Assembly (NCBI GenBank): GCA_963575745.1
Contig: CAUYUJ010004717.1
Span: forward strand, 1-64,000
From: Prorocentrum cordatum
Taxonomy: Eukaryota; Sar; Dinophyceae; Prorocentrales; Prorocentraceae
Direction: 5' to 3'
Length of the DNA stretch: 64,000 nucleotides
The position numbers and the translations under genes were made by a program. Under the pieces are notes generated by a model that was given only the letters and a program-made list of their open reading frames with translations, was not told the origin of the DNA and made no database searches. Positions 1 through 10,525 of this stretch are shown here, piece by piece. Within the stretch, counting starts at the first letter, position 1. Each line of letters opens with the position of its first letter.

Positions 1-34
1 CTCCTCCTCCTCCTCCTCCTCCTCCTCCTCCTCC
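1..34. repeat. (CTC)n microsatellite
   Basis: A run of CTC triplets opens the window and may continue to the left of it. The next 150 bases contain no feature I recognise apart from loosely repeated 'cagtgaat' words around 65-175. Confidence 0.9.
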
Positions 35-184
35 CAGAACCAACGAAACCAGAAGTTGAGATCAGTGAACTTGCGAGTTCACTGATTTCCCCCAAGCCAG
101 CTTTCGAATCAGTGAATTGGACAGTTCACTGGTTCTACAAGTGGAGTCCGTGAAATAGCACATTCACTGAATCTACCAGTGGCA

Positions 185-450
185 TCAGTGCAGGGCCCAT
201 GTGGGGTCCTTTCGGGACCCCTCTGGGGTCCTTTCGGGGCCCTTTGGGGTCCTTTCGGGGCCCTTGTGGGGTCCTTTCGGAACCATTATGGGGTTCCTTC
301 GGGGTCTCTTTTGGGGTCTTTTCGGTGCCCCTTTGGGGTCCTTTCGGGGCCCCTTTTGAAATCCTTTCAGTCCCTTTGGGATCCTTTCGGGGCCCTTGTG
401 GGGTCCCTCCGGGGCCCCTTTAGGGGTTTTGTCGGGCCCCCTTCGGGGAT
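185..450. repeat. GC-rich minisatellite, about 17-24 bp units
   Basis: Degenerate tandem units built on GGGGTCCTTTCGGGGCCC fill this stretch. Open frames on both strands (Gly/Pro/Phe-rich on plus, Pro/Lys-rich on minus) are by-products of a repeat that lacks stops, so I do not call a gene. Confidence 0.85.
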
Positions 451-564
451 CGTTTTGGGTTTTTTGGGGGGGCTTCCTCGAAAACACTGAATTCGGAAGT
501 TCCCTGATGCTGAAGCCCCTTTGGGAGCCTCGGGGGTCGTTTTGGGGCCTCTCGGGGGTGTCAT

Positions 565-750
565 TTTGGAGGAGAGGAGCGAAAAGGAGGAGAGGAGCGA
601 AAAGGCGGAGAGGAGCGAAAAGGAGGAGAGGAGTCAAAAGGTGGACATGGGAGAAGAGGAACGGAGCGAAAAGAAGCGCAGGAGAGAAAAGGCGCCGAGG
701 AGCGCCAAGGAAGACAGGAGAGAAAAGGAGCACAGGAAAGGGGCAGAGCT
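565..750. repeat. Purine-rich minisatellite
   Basis: Imperfect units of GGAGAGGAGCGAAAAGG, 15-18 bp long, are repeated about ten times with one strand almost purely purine. The open frame across it is repeat-derived. Confidence 0.8.
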
Positions 751-794
751 TCCGAGGCCCACAACGTTTGGGCTTCTGCCTCGGTTGCATTGGG

Positions 795-813
795 TCTATA
801 TATATATATATTA

Positions 814-858
<45 letters not shown>
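795..858. repeat. (TA)n followed by (CAA)n microsatellites
   Basis: A short TA run (about 796-812) leads into about 14 CAA triplets. Both are simple slippage repeats. Confidence 0.9.
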
Positions 859-859
<1 letters not shown>

Positions 860-1752
860 CATTTTACCCGAACGCTCGGTGTTCTCACCAGTGCCAGGGT
901 TTTCATGCGACGCCAGCCAATACCCCCACTTTGTGGGGGGGCAGTGCAAGCTCTACCAAATATCCACACGACTCTTCGCCACCACCCACACCCAGCTTCC
1001 CGCCCTATGACGTTCGGACACTTCACTTCGTGGCCTGCGGACGACCGTGGCTACTACACTGGCGTGGAGTACACACCCACAGAAGTTGTTAGGACAGCGC
1101 GCGCGGGTGGAAATTTTGAAAAGTCGTGCAGGTGTTTTTCGAGGACCTACGGTGCGATTCGTGTGATTTTATGATGCGCGGTGCTAAAATTCTTAAGAAG
1201 CCCAATGGTTTTTGGAGATTTCGGCGTGCGCGCGCGAAGAAAAAACGAATGTGTCCCGCATGGTATTATTTGACAGGGATGATGGCCCTGGCAGGTGCGC
1301 AACCGTTGTCGCAGAAGTTCGAAAAAGTTGCTCGCAAAAGCCCGTTTGACAGAAATGTTTAAAAAGTGTTGGGTTTCCTACGAATCCGCAAGAGCGCGCG
1401 GGATGAGATTTTGACATTTTTTTGTTGAAAAACCATTGGTTTTTTGATGTTTTTATGTTAAAATCGTTCCGAACACTAAGCTTTTGGAAGGATTTCGTCT
1501 TGCGCGCGCGAATGTCCACTTTACCTTATTTTTTGCAAGGGATTCTTGAAATTTGATTATATTAGAACAAGAAATGTCATTTTATAGTGTTTTTTGCAAG
1601 GGAAAGCGGGGGGGAACAAAACAACCGGATCTTGATCACATCGAATTACCTGAGGCTTCCTCACGAAAATGATGAAAATGTAGCTGCGGCCTAGGCGGCG
1701 CAGGGGGGCCGTGCACCAGGGGTCCCAACAATAATTATTCTTTAGAATTAAT
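859..1752. other. Non-repetitive spacer, nothing recognised
   Basis: Only short frames are present (78 codons on plus at 1,126-1,362; 108 codons on minus at 1,193-1,519). None shows a familiar domain or clear coding character. The left part is GC-rich and the part after 1,400 is AT-richer. I see no promoter, RNA gene or mobile element here. Confidence 0.5.
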
Positions 1753-2267
1753 AATGTTCAACAACAACAACAACCACAACCACAACAACAACAACAACAA
1801 CAACAACAAACCAACCACAACCACAACCACAACCAACCAACCACAACCAACAACCACAACCCCAACCACAACCACAACCACAACCACAACCACAACCACA
1901 AACCACAACCACAACCACAACCACAACCAAACCACACCACACACAACCACAACCAAACAAACACAACCACAACCACAACCACAACCACAACACAAACACA
2001 AACACAAACACAAACACAAACACAAACACAAACACAAACACAAACACAAACACACACAACCACAACCACAACCACAACCACAACCACAACCACAACCACA
2101 ACCACAACCACAACCACAACCACAACCACAACCACAACCACAAACACAAACACAAACACAAACACAAACACAAACAGAAACACAAACACAAACACAAACA
2201 CACACACACACAAACACAAACACAAACACAAACACAACCACAAACACAAACACAAACACAAACACAA

Positions 2268-2314
<47 letters not shown>

Positions 2315-2331
2315 CAAACACAAACACACAA

Positions 2332-2362
<31 letters not shown>

Positions 2363-2457
2363 AACACACACACAAACACAAACACCAACACACACACAAA
2401 CACACACACACACACACAAACACAAACACACACGCACACACACACAAACACAAACAC

Positions 2458-2490
<33 letters not shown>

Positions 2491-2553
2491 AACACGAACA
2501 CAAACACAAACACAAACACAAACACACACACAACAAACACACACACATAACAA

Positions 2554-2631
<78 letters not shown>

Positions 2632-2640
2632 AAAACAAAA
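1753..2640. repeat. CA-rich compound microsatellite ending in a long A tract
   Basis: About 800 bp of interlocked CAA, CCACAA, CAAACA and CA runs end in an A tract of about 75 bases (about 2,555-2,630). The long open frames on both strands (His/Thr/Asn/Gln on plus, Val/Cys/Phe on minus) follow from the repeat and are not genes. The repeat lies just beyond the 3' end of the decayed minus-strand LINE, so part of it could have grown from a retrotransposon tail. That is inference. Confidence 0.9.
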
Positions 2641-2689
2641 AAAACGCCATTAAAACGCACACATTGCTCGCGATGCGTTTGCGGCGCGC

Positions 2690-2880
2690 GGCATGTGCAA
2701 AGGCAGCGCAACGCCATGCTAAGCTTGCATACACAACAACCACAACGTCTACAGCAGCCGCCACGGCAACGACGGCGGCGAGAGGCACAGCAGCCACAAC
2801 ATCACGGCAGTTGCAGTAGCTACACAAGCTACAGCAGCTACAACAGCTACAACATATCTAGCATCTCCAGCATCGACCTG
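2690..2880. repeat. Degenerate triplet repeat (CAACAGC / AGCTACAAC)
   Basis: Imperfect CAR/AGC triplets run through this stretch, clearest between 2,810 and 2,870. It abuts the end of the decayed reverse transcriptase on the minus strand. Confidence 0.6.
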
Positions 2881-4432
2881 GGCGCTTCCTGATATGAAGT
2901 GTGCACGTCATTGCCCAGTACATTCATACAATCAACAGCACGTAAAGGGACAGGGGATCCTCCACCATTCACAATTCTCGGCGGTAAAGCACGGTCGAAC
3001 CCTACTGCAGCAAGCTCCAGAGAGTCAGTCTTCCACTCGAAGGCCCAATCACGCAGCGTGCTAGTGAGCGTGGTCAATTGCGTCTGACATGTCACAACAT
3101 CTGAGCCAATAGCGAACACATTATCAGCATACAGGAGATGATTGACGACTGCAGTAGGGACCTCCGAGGCACCTGGAAGATCATTCGGTTGGAAGCAACG
3201 TTACCCGATCCCCTCGGCGCCCCAGGATGCGAAGATGTCCCCCCGCATCGCACAGACCACGAAGTTCTGCACATCGGGAGTTAACCCCCCGCCTGATGTG
3301 TTTTTCCACTCACGTCCTCGACCAAACCGCCCCCCAACAATACGGTGGTACATTCTTCAAGAAGAGGGGCCAGGATGCCATACTGGAGCCAGAATGGACC
3401 TGGAGCTTGTCCATGGCACGCTTCACGCACGCGATAGTGGTACTTTGGAACGCTTGCTTCACATCCGCCGAACCAATGATCAGGCGACGGCCCCCCCCCC
3501 CCCCCCCCCCCCCATGCGGCGGCGCGCTGAGCAGCCGCCTTCGAGGCAGCTGCAAACTCAGAGCAGAACCTCCCCGACGCAGACCCAAATGAGGACACGC
3601 GAGCTCTAACGCGACTGCGATAAGGTTCCAGAGCAATAGTAACAGCGGTTGAGCACCATTTCTTCATCGCAGACTCCAAAGCAAGCGCACGTGCACCCTC
3701 AGTCGAACACGATGTGAGGCTCTTGGGCATGAGAGGTGGGCGTGGCCAGCCAGCTCCCGGGCGGTAGACGGCCACCGGCGAGGACCTCATTGAAGAACCT
3801 GGGAACAACACGGACAGACCTCCAAGGCAACTGTCGGACCACCTCAGCACTCAGCCCATCGGGGCCAGCAGATTTCCCAACACGGAGCCTCGCGCGAGCT
3901 GGGCCTCAGGAGGTAACGTGGAGCCCCCAACAGGGCGACGGAGCTCCTCCAAGATGTGTTCCGAGTGTCTCCTCTCCTCCTTGTCCGTGCAGCTGGCCCC
4001 CACCTCCTGCTTGATTTCCTCCTCCCACCTCCTCCTATTCACCACCTTCCCCCCCTCCATGATCACGTGCTGAAGCGGTCTCCTCCGAGCCGCAATCCGT
4101 TCAGGCTCCCATTCCAGCCTCTCTCGCGCATAGGTTCTGGCAAGCCAATCCCGACGACGACGTAAGATACGATAGTGCTCCGCATGTTTATCCAACATGT
4201 TTCGCCTCCTCAACTCATGGTTGAGTCTGACAGGCTCCGCGGATTCCTGGGGTGGAGGCGAGGGGCCCCTAGGGGCACACTCAGTAGCAGCAGCACATGC
4301 ATGCGCTTCACCCTCCACCTGCTCCATAGAGACACGCGACGGCAAGGTGGCATCTGCCAGCCTACGACGCGCAGACAACTCGGACCAATCCGCGGGCCCC
4401 CAGCGTTTCAAAGACCGAGCACGGCGAAACAA
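2847..4432 (-). pseudogene. LINE-A: decayed reverse transcriptase with preceding linker
   Basis: This is the RT part of a LINE ORF2, split over several frames. A basic, acidic-patched linker is open at 3,851-4,432. The next frame (3,281-3,850) has an N-terminal RT-like stretch around PKSLTSC and AMKKW. A third frame carries motif A-like SADVKQAFQSTT, followed by RAMDKLQV. Near 3,110-3,135 a fourth frame reads LYADNVFAIGSD, a motif C-like block, then DWAFEWK and a later MNVLGND, the spacing seen in the intact LINEs at 55-63 kb. Frame changes coincide with homopolymers such as the C run at 3,490-3,513. The element stops near 2,847, before the RNase H part. I am confident of the family. Whether each shift is real or a sequencing error is not decided. 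Confidence 0.75.
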
Positions 4433-5261
4433 ATATCTCCGAGGGATGACTTAGGCAGGAAATGCAACCTCCACACGCGACAGAGCACAATCCGACATGC
4501 GACTCCGAGGCCAGCGATCGCGGCCCTCATGCAACATCTCAACGTGACACACGATGACTTCCGAACGGGGAGACACAAACACATAGTCCAGGCATAGCCC
4601 AGGACCTGCGGTCGACTGTTCGCCCTACATCCGAACCAAGTCCCCTGCCTGTATGCGAGGGTGTTGCTGGCAACGATCTGCCCCTCCTGTACCCATCCTT
4701 CCACTCTGTCCCTCAGTTGCTGTTCTCGCATCTTCCTCTCCTTCTCCTTTGACCCTGTACTTCTGTGAATATTGGGCGCCAGCCCCCCCCCCCCCCCCCG
4801 GCACACCGAATCCCCTGGTGTTCGACACCAGGCACAAGCTCGACATTCACAATTGAGGCAACTGCAAAGCGACAAGACCCAAACTTTTGCACAACATACT
4901 GGCAAGTGAGAGCCACGGCTCGCAGAGTTACTCCCACGATCTCTAGAGAATCAGGCGCGCTAACATTGGGCAAGTACATGCTCGCGAACAGAAGTTGCTC
5001 AACAAGCAAGGCGCACCAAAGATTTCCACCTCGACATCCACGGACGCCGTCGGCCTTTCGACGCAGAAGGGCCGCCATTTTGTCCGTACTAGAGTAAGCA
5101 TGATATCCAAGTTTTGCAAACCAGACATACTCAAAATCGAACTGTTCCGCTTCATGTACCCAAAGAAGTTCCAGCAGTACTTTTGTCCCCCCAATACGGC
5201 TGAGTAGAGCATAACTCATATCCCCCTGCCGGCCTGCCCTGTGGACATTCAGAGTAGCCAA
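4433..5261 (-). pseudogene. LINE-A: decayed apurinic-type endonuclease (EEP) domain
   Basis: The minus frame from 5,261 begins MATLNVHRAG, like the N terminus of LINE EEP endonucleases. It continues through LLWVHEAEQFDFEYVW (the position of the catalytic Glu segment), LFASMYLPN (the strand normally read as vYlPn) and VASIVNVELVPGVEH, which matches the DaNvElfP segment with the Asp lost. A C-rich run at 4,785-4,800 breaks the frame, and the remainder reaches the linker at 4,432 without a usable frame. In LINEs this domain nicks target DNA to prime reverse transcription. Here the missing catalytic Asp and the frameshift argue for a dead copy. Confidence 0.7.
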
Positions 5262-6358
5262 GACCAGACGAGTGGAGCGAGGGGTGCCACCCGCCTGGCC
5301 GCGACGTCAACTCCTCGTGGCCACCATGGGTTCAATCTGCTCAGGGGTTTACTGCATGCCGCGCCGACGCGCAAAGTCAGGCCATACCTCACGTTGCGCC
5401 CTCCACTGGCCATCTCCACCGTGCCCAAGCGAACAGAACTCCGCGATCTGCACTCCACGGCCTTCAACGGGATTCGACCACACACACACACACACGAAGG
5501 TGATTTGCCAGCTCCTGTCAACCCCTTTTCAAGAAGATGTTTGGAAATGCGCGAGACCACTCACCATAGAACCGCGCGGTCTGATTTATGCTGCACCTTC
5601 CATGAAGGCGCCCCAGCGGGAACGGATCCGAGCAAGAGTAACGCGCATACCAGCGAACAACGTCTCTCGACTGTCCTCATTTTCATTCACACCAACAAGA
5701 ACAGCCTGGACAACGTTAAACTCCTGAAACGGATCCTCACATTGCCCGTCATCGGCTTGAACATGGCAGCACGCTTCGACCCCTCGCTGTCGACGCGAGC
5801 ATGCACTAACTCATCCTCCCGCCGTATGGTCTCCGGCGCATTCCCACGCAACATGGCAGCCTCATCCTCCGCAATCATCGATCGAGATCTGGCAACGGCC
5901 GAACTCCAGTCCGGGACCCAACCGTAGCATTCAAGATAAGTCTGAACAAAAATTGCACCAAACTGCGAAGCCGCCGTGGAGGCAGCAGCAATAGAGCCCG
6001 TCTCGGTTCTGTGGCCCTCATGAGCTCTTAGTTTCGAGTCCATGCTGTCCTGCCGATGCCGCGTCTGCGTCAACTCCGCGATCTGAGAACCGACGGCTTG
6101 CGACAACGTGTGAACGCAGGCATCCGATTCAGCACGAGGAGCATCACCCCGATCCGTCTGGTCAAACGACCACGGCATGAACATTTTCAACCCCCATCTG
6201 ACACCGAAGAGGATGATAGCACGACGGGCACTCCCCCTCTCCTGGAGACGATTCCTGCCTCTGCATCTTCTGGGAAGGGGCCTCCGAGCCCACCTGAACG
6301 TCGGAGCAGGAAGCCAATTGAGTCGCTTGCAAGGCTTACAGGGGCAACGGCGTCTCAC
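5262..6358 (-). pseudogene. LINE-A: ORF1-like remnant
   Basis: The 223-codon minus frame at 5,687-6,358 has a Cys/Arg-rich N terminus, a charged region likely to be helical (around IAELTQTRHRQDSMDSKL), then FVQTYLECYGWVPDWSSA and a basic C-terminal part. It lies directly upstream of the EEP remnant, in the place and with the composition of ORF1 in the nearly intact LINE-C at 59.5-60.8 kb. After 5,687 the frame is lost, but similar-looking coding sequence appears in the other minus frames down to 5,262. LINE ORF1 proteins usually bind RNA. No domain here is clear enough to assign beyond position and character. Confidence 0.5.
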
Positions 6359-6880
6359 CGACCAACCAACGCAGCATCAGCGCCTGCAGGTTTGAGCGCG
6401 ATGATCACGTTGAAACTCGATCTCAAATTCTGACAAGATCTGCGTTCACTGAAGCCGAAATATGCCGCCGCACGAACCAAGAGATGAAGCAACGTATCTC
6501 AATATTCGAGTAAGACGACACGCAAAGAGAACCAAGGACCACACGCATGCAGAGAACAAAAAAGGATACGCGCACGGGGCGGTACAAGTGCAAGCCAACA
6601 TATGCAGCAATAACAATAATGAGCCACCTCTGGCACAAGCAGAGATGACTTGTCTTCAGCAGGACCAGGAAGAGGATGCACTCGCCGAGCTATATTAACA
6701 AACGAACTCATGGTGCACAAAACAGACAGGACACATGGCACCGCATGACCCCCAGACCCCCGAACCTGTGCACATCAGATAGAGCGCGTGTCCTCACCCG
6801 AGGACAGTCCAGAGGGACAGCACAGAGATGAAACTTCAGATGGCACGCGCTCAAGAGGAGGCAAGGCGGGGGGAAGGCAT
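6359..6880. other. Spacer with a segment duplicated at 9,540-9,700
   Basis: No gene is evident. From about 6,738 the sequence (gcatgacccccagaccc, then gacagtccagagggacagca) matches 9,550-9,700 with few differences, including the run-in to the 32-bp minisatellite. It is therefore the left edge of a duplicated block. Confidence 0.6.
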
Positions 6881-7140
6881 GGCGCCGCCGCTCGAGACAT
6901 CCTCGCAACCGCGGCGCCGCCGCTCGAGACATCCTCACAATCGCGGCGCCGCCGCTCGAGACATCCTCGCAGCCGCGGCGCCGCCGCTCGATGCATCCTC
7001 GCAACCGCGGCGCCGCCGCTCGAAACATCTTCGCAATCGCGGAGCCGCCGCTCGGGACATCCTTCCAACCGCAGCGCCGCCGCTCGGGGCATCCTCGCAA
7101 CCGCGGCGCCGCCGCTCGGGACATCCTCACAACCGGCGTG
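6880..7140. repeat. 32-bp minisatellite, array 1
   Basis: Tandem units of 32 bp contain CTCGAGACATCCTCGCAACC followed by GCGGCGCCGCCG. About eight copies are visible, varying mainly at CTCGAG/CTCGGG and CGCAACC/CACAATC. The unit contains two palindromes, CTCGAG and GCGGCGCCGC. All three minus frames stay open and give repetitive Arg/Ala/Pro peptides that I do not consider proteins. Confidence 0.9.
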
Positions 7141-7143
7141 GAT

Positions 7144-7238
7144 GAAGGCGATGAGGAGGAGGAGGAGGAGGAGGAGGAGGAGGAGGAGGAGGAGGAGGAG
7201 GAGGAGGAGGAGGGGGAGAGAGAGGAGAAAGAGGAGGA

Positions 7239-7269
<31 letters not shown>

Positions 7270-7285
7270 GAGGAGGGAAGCGGGC
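7144..7285. repeat. (GGA)n tract
   Basis: Mostly GAG/GGA triplets with minor interruptions. It ends immediately before a copy of the dispersed 17-nt motif at about 7,287-7,303. Confidence 0.9.
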
Positions 7286-7354
7286 GGGCCAGACAGATAG
7301 CACACGCCTGGGCCCTCCTGGGCCCCCTTGGGCCCAGGAGAGGCGCCCGCAACC

Positions 7355-7830
7355 GCTGCGCCGCCGTTCGACGCATCCTCGCAACGGCAGCGCCGCCGCT
7401 CGAGACATCCCCACGACCACGGCGCCGCGGCCTCCCCAGGGGCGCGCACCAGGCAGATAGCACACTGCCCTGGGGGGGGGGGGAGGCGGGGGGGCGGGAT
7501 GGCGCCGCCGCTCGGGGCATCCTCGCAACCGCGGCGCCGCCGCTCGGGGCATCCGCGCAACCGCGGCGCCGCCGCTCGAGACACCCTCACGACCACGGCG
7601 CCGCCGCTCGAGACATCCTCACAATCGCGGCGCCGCCGCTCGAGACATCCTCGCAGCCGCGGCGCCGCCGCTCGATGTATCCTCGCAACGCGGCGCCCGC
7701 CGCTCGAAACATCTTCGCAATCGCGGAGCCGCCGCTCGGGACATCCTCGCAAACCGCGGCGCCGCCGTCGGGGCATCCTCGCAACCGCGGCGCCGCCGCT
7801 CGGGACATCCTCACAACCGGCGTGGATGAG
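7355..7830. repeat. 32-bp minisatellite, array 2, interrupted by a motif cassette
   Basis: The same 32-bp unit as array 1 recurs about 13 times. At 7,440-7,500 it is interrupted by GGGCGCGCACCAGGCAGATA-type sequence and a G run. The same cassette recurs at about 26,985-27,040 and 28,925-28,985, so array and cassette have been copied together. Confidence 0.9.
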
Positions 7831-7834
7831 GGCG

Positions 7835-8020
7835 AGGAGGAGGAGAGGAGGAGGAGGAGGAGGAGGAGGAGGAGGAGGAGAGGAAGGGGGAGAGAGAGGA
7901 GGAAGAAGGAGGAAGAGGAGGGGAGGAGGAGGAGGAGGTGGAGGAGGAGGGGGGAGGAGAGGAGGAGGAGGAGGAGGAGGAGGAAGGAGGAGGAGGAGGA
8001 GGAGGAGGAGGAGGGGAGCG
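7835..8020. repeat. (GGA)n tract
   Basis: Imperfect GGA/GAG triplets, again ending directly before a 17-nt motif copy (about 8,021-8,038). Confidence 0.9.
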
Positions 8021-8525
8021 GGCCAGACAGATAGCACAAGCCTGGGCCCTCCTGGGCCCCCTTGGGCCCAGGAGCGGCGCCAACAACGGGGAGGGGGCGA
8101 GCATGGAAGGGGGGGCGGAGGGATAAGGAGATTTGGGGAGGAGGGCAGGGGCGCTTATTAGGTACAGGACGAGGGACGAGGAGGAGTGGGTGGATGAAGG
8201 TTTGTTCGGGCCCCCGACGTCGAGCCGCGCCCCGTCGCAGCGTCAAAAAGCTATATGGGCCCGCCTGTGCACGAAGGCCGCATCGCAGAGGCCTGTAACC
8301 CTGACGGGCACGTCTCCTCGCGCGTCGAGGCGTGTCAGAATCCCACGCGCTGTCTGGCGGGTTTCTGCGCGCCCCCACCCCCCCGGGGCGCGCGGGCGGC
8401 CCTGTGGAGCCACGGGGCTGCCAAGATGACCCAAACATATGTCTCCAAAATGGACCCAGATGGCTCCTAGGGGGCCATGATGGCCCCGCTACGGCCCAAT
8501 ATGCCCCCGCCAGGCAGATAGCACA
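8020..8525. repeat. Duplicated block, copy 1
   Basis: Nearly the same sequence occurs at 10,034-10,525 in the same orientation: the motif copy, a 'gcctgggccctcctgggccc' start, 'aggagatttggggagg', a 'gtgggtggatgaagg' segment, and a final motif copy. The two blocks differ by small substitutions and indels. No coding sequence is convincing inside. Confidence 0.85.
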
Positions 8526-8892
8526 TGCGGGTGTCGGGGGTGAGAGAGGGGGCATTGCAAGATTCGGCATCGCAGGCGTCCCCGGGCGATCCCCGGCGGA
8601 GTCGGATCAGAGATGGCTTTGAAGGCCTTTTTTCGACACCCCTCACGAGGATCGCGGCCTTCGAGGGGGGTGTACTCGACTACCCCGCCCCAAGAGGCCC
8701 CCAAGAGCCACCCAAGAGGCCTAAGGGGGGCCCAAGACGCCGCCAATGAGCCCCAAGAGACCCCCAAGAGGCCCCCAAGAGGCCCCTAGGAGGCCCCAAA
8801 GAGGCCCCCAAGAGGCTCCAAAGAGGCCCCATAGAGCGCTCGACGGCCGGCGGAATGAGCGAAGCGATTATATCTATATATGTGTGTGTGTG
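8526..8892. repeat. Spacer with short AGAGGCCCC-type repeats
   Basis: From about 8,690 to 8,835 units of roughly 11-12 bp based on CCCCCAAGAGG are tandemly repeated. A short TA/TG run (about 8,870-8,893) lies at the 3' end of the cold-shock gene. Confidence 0.7.
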
Positions 8893-9225
8893 TTACGCGG
8901 CGTCATTGCGCGCTCGTTTGCGCGGGGCACGCGGCGTGACACAGCGTGCTTCCGAGCGAGGCGGCGTGCAGGCCTCACGAGTGGAGGAAGAACTCGTTCC
9001 ACCTGTGATGTCGACAGCCACGTTGCCTAGAGTGAAGATCGTATAGGTGACGTGGTCTCCCGCGCGCAGCATGTTGCCGATCACGCAGTTCTCGCGGGCG
9101 AAGACGCGCTGCGAGGCGTCGGCATCCGGGACGATGTAGCCGAAGCCCTTCTCGATGTTGAACCACAGCACCGTGCCAGTCACGCGCGCGCCCATGTCAG
9201 CAGCCGCCGCTGGCGCGCGTGGCAT
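8893..9225 (-). CDS. Cold-shock-domain nucleic-acid-binding protein
   Basis: A 110-residue protein from the ATG at 9,225. The frame stays open upstream to about 9,285, so a longer form is possible. After a short Ala-rich N terminus, residues 13-75 form a cold-shock domain: GTVLWFNIEKGFGYIVPDAD contains the Trp-Phe-Asn and the RNP1-like KGFGYI, and RVFARENCV takes the place of RNP2. A turn GDHVTYTIF and VAVDITGG then close the fold. Such domains bind single-stranded DNA or RNA. The basic tail (PRAPRKRARN) could aid binding or nuclear entry. The frame has no intron, like small genes that arose by retroposition. It sits between duplicated repeat blocks, with no evident partner gene. RNP2 lacks the usual Val-Phe-Val-His. 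Confidence 0.85.
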   Translation of the reverse strand: MPRAPAAAADMGARVTGTVLWFNIEKGFGYIVPDADASQRVFARENCVIGNMLRAGDHVTYTIFTLGNVAVDITGGTSSSSTREACTPPRSEARCVTPRAPRKRARNDAA

Positions 9226-9690
9226 GGGTCGTGCGTTCGGGAAGAGGCAGGAAGGGCGTGGGCGTCGGTTCCGTCGCGAACGCACCGGTGCGAGCTCAAA
9301 CGCTTATGTATACACACACGTGTTCGAGGCTTGAGTAGGCCGCCACGCATTCGGGGTGTCTCGAGCGGGTGCCTCGCTCGTGAGTGGATTACAAGGACGT
9401 CTCAGGCGGGAGCTCCCTTTCCTATGGGGTCTGTACTTCAAGCTATATAGTACATAATCCGATTGGGAATTGGAGCCCTCCAACAGCTTGCGCCCCTGAG
9501 GCATGCGAGTGTAGTATATATATATATGGCACCAAACACCGACCAAGACACACGGCACCGCGCGACCCCCACACCCCCGAACCGGCGCATATCAAAAAGC
9601 GCAAGCGTCCGCACCCGGGGACAGTCCATAGGGACAGCACAGAGGGGAACCTTCAAATGGCACGCGCTCAACAGGAGGCAAGGCGGGGGG
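9226..9690. other. Spacer; right part duplicates 6,738-6,880
   Basis: No gene is seen. There is a short TA run near 9,515-9,527, and from 9,540 on the sequence repeats the block at 6,738-6,880 up to the start of the minisatellite. Confidence 0.6.
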
Positions 9691-10033
9691 AAGGCATGGC
9701 GCCGCCGCTCGAGACATCCTCACAATCGCGGCGCCGCCGCTCGAGACATCCCCACAACCGCGGCGCCGCCGCTCGAGACATCCTCGCAAGCCGCCGCTCG
9801 AGACATCCTCGCAACCGCGGCGCCGCCGCTCGATACGTCCTCACAATCGCGGCGCCGCCGCTTGAGACATCCTCGCAACCGCGGCGCCGCCGCTCGAGAC
9901 ATCTTCGCAATCGCGGAGCCGCCGCTCGGGACATCCTCGCAACCACAGCGCCGCCGCTCGGGGCACCCTCGCAACCGCGGCGGAGGAGGAGGAGGAGGAG
10001 GAGGAGGAGGAGGAGGAGGAGGAGGAGGGGAGC
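9690..10033. repeat. 32-bp minisatellite, array 3, with GGA tract
   Basis: About nine copies of the 32-bp unit (9,695-9,980), one shortened near 9,790, lead into a GGA tract (9,980-10,030). The order, minisatellite then GGA tract then motif copy then duplicated block, matches 6,880-8,525, so the whole segment was duplicated. Confidence 0.9.
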
Positions 10034-10525
10034 GGGCCAGACAGATAGCACAAGCCTGGGCCCTCCTGGGCCCCCTTGGGCCCAGGAGCGGCGCCGACAA
10101 CGGGGAGGGGGCGAGCATGGAAGGGGGGGGCGGAGGGATAAGGAGATTTGGGGAGGAGGGCAGGGGCGCTTATTAGGTACAGGACGAGGGACGAGGAGGA
10201 GTGGGTGGATGAAGGTTTGTTCGGGCCCCCGACGTCGAGCCGCGCCCCGTCGCAGCGTTGAAGAAGAGAGCTGTCATCACAGAGGCCTGCACCCCTGACG
10301 GGCACGTCTCCTCGCGCGTCGAGGCGTGTCAGAATCCCACGTGCTGTCTGGCAAGGTTTCTGCGCGCCCCCACCCTCCCGGGGCGCGCGGGCGGCCCTGT
10401 GGAGCCACGGGGCTGCCAAGATGACCCAAACATATGCCTCCAAAATGGACCCGGATGGCTCCTAGGGGGCCAGGATGGCCCCGCTACGGCCCAATATGCC
10501 CCCCGCCAGGCAGATAGCACATGCG
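10034..10525. repeat. Duplicated block, copy 2
   Basis: Direct counterpart of 8,020-8,525. It overlaps the start of the 593/596-bp tandem duplication that begins at 10,326. Confidence 0.85.

Noticed and set aside
1735-2827. Four long open frames (270-360 codons) across the CA-rich block
   Set aside because: They exist because CA/CAA repeats lack stops; the translations are pure dipeptide-like repeats.
7500-7830. Possible CRISPR-like array (regular 32-bp units)
   Set aside because: There are no unique spacers between repeats; it is a continuous minisatellite in a eukaryotic context.
6775-8037. 420-codon minus ORF and its shadows over the 32-bp minisatellite
   Set aside because: The peptide is a translation of the 32-bp unit and GGA tract, in all frames alike, so it carries no protein signal.
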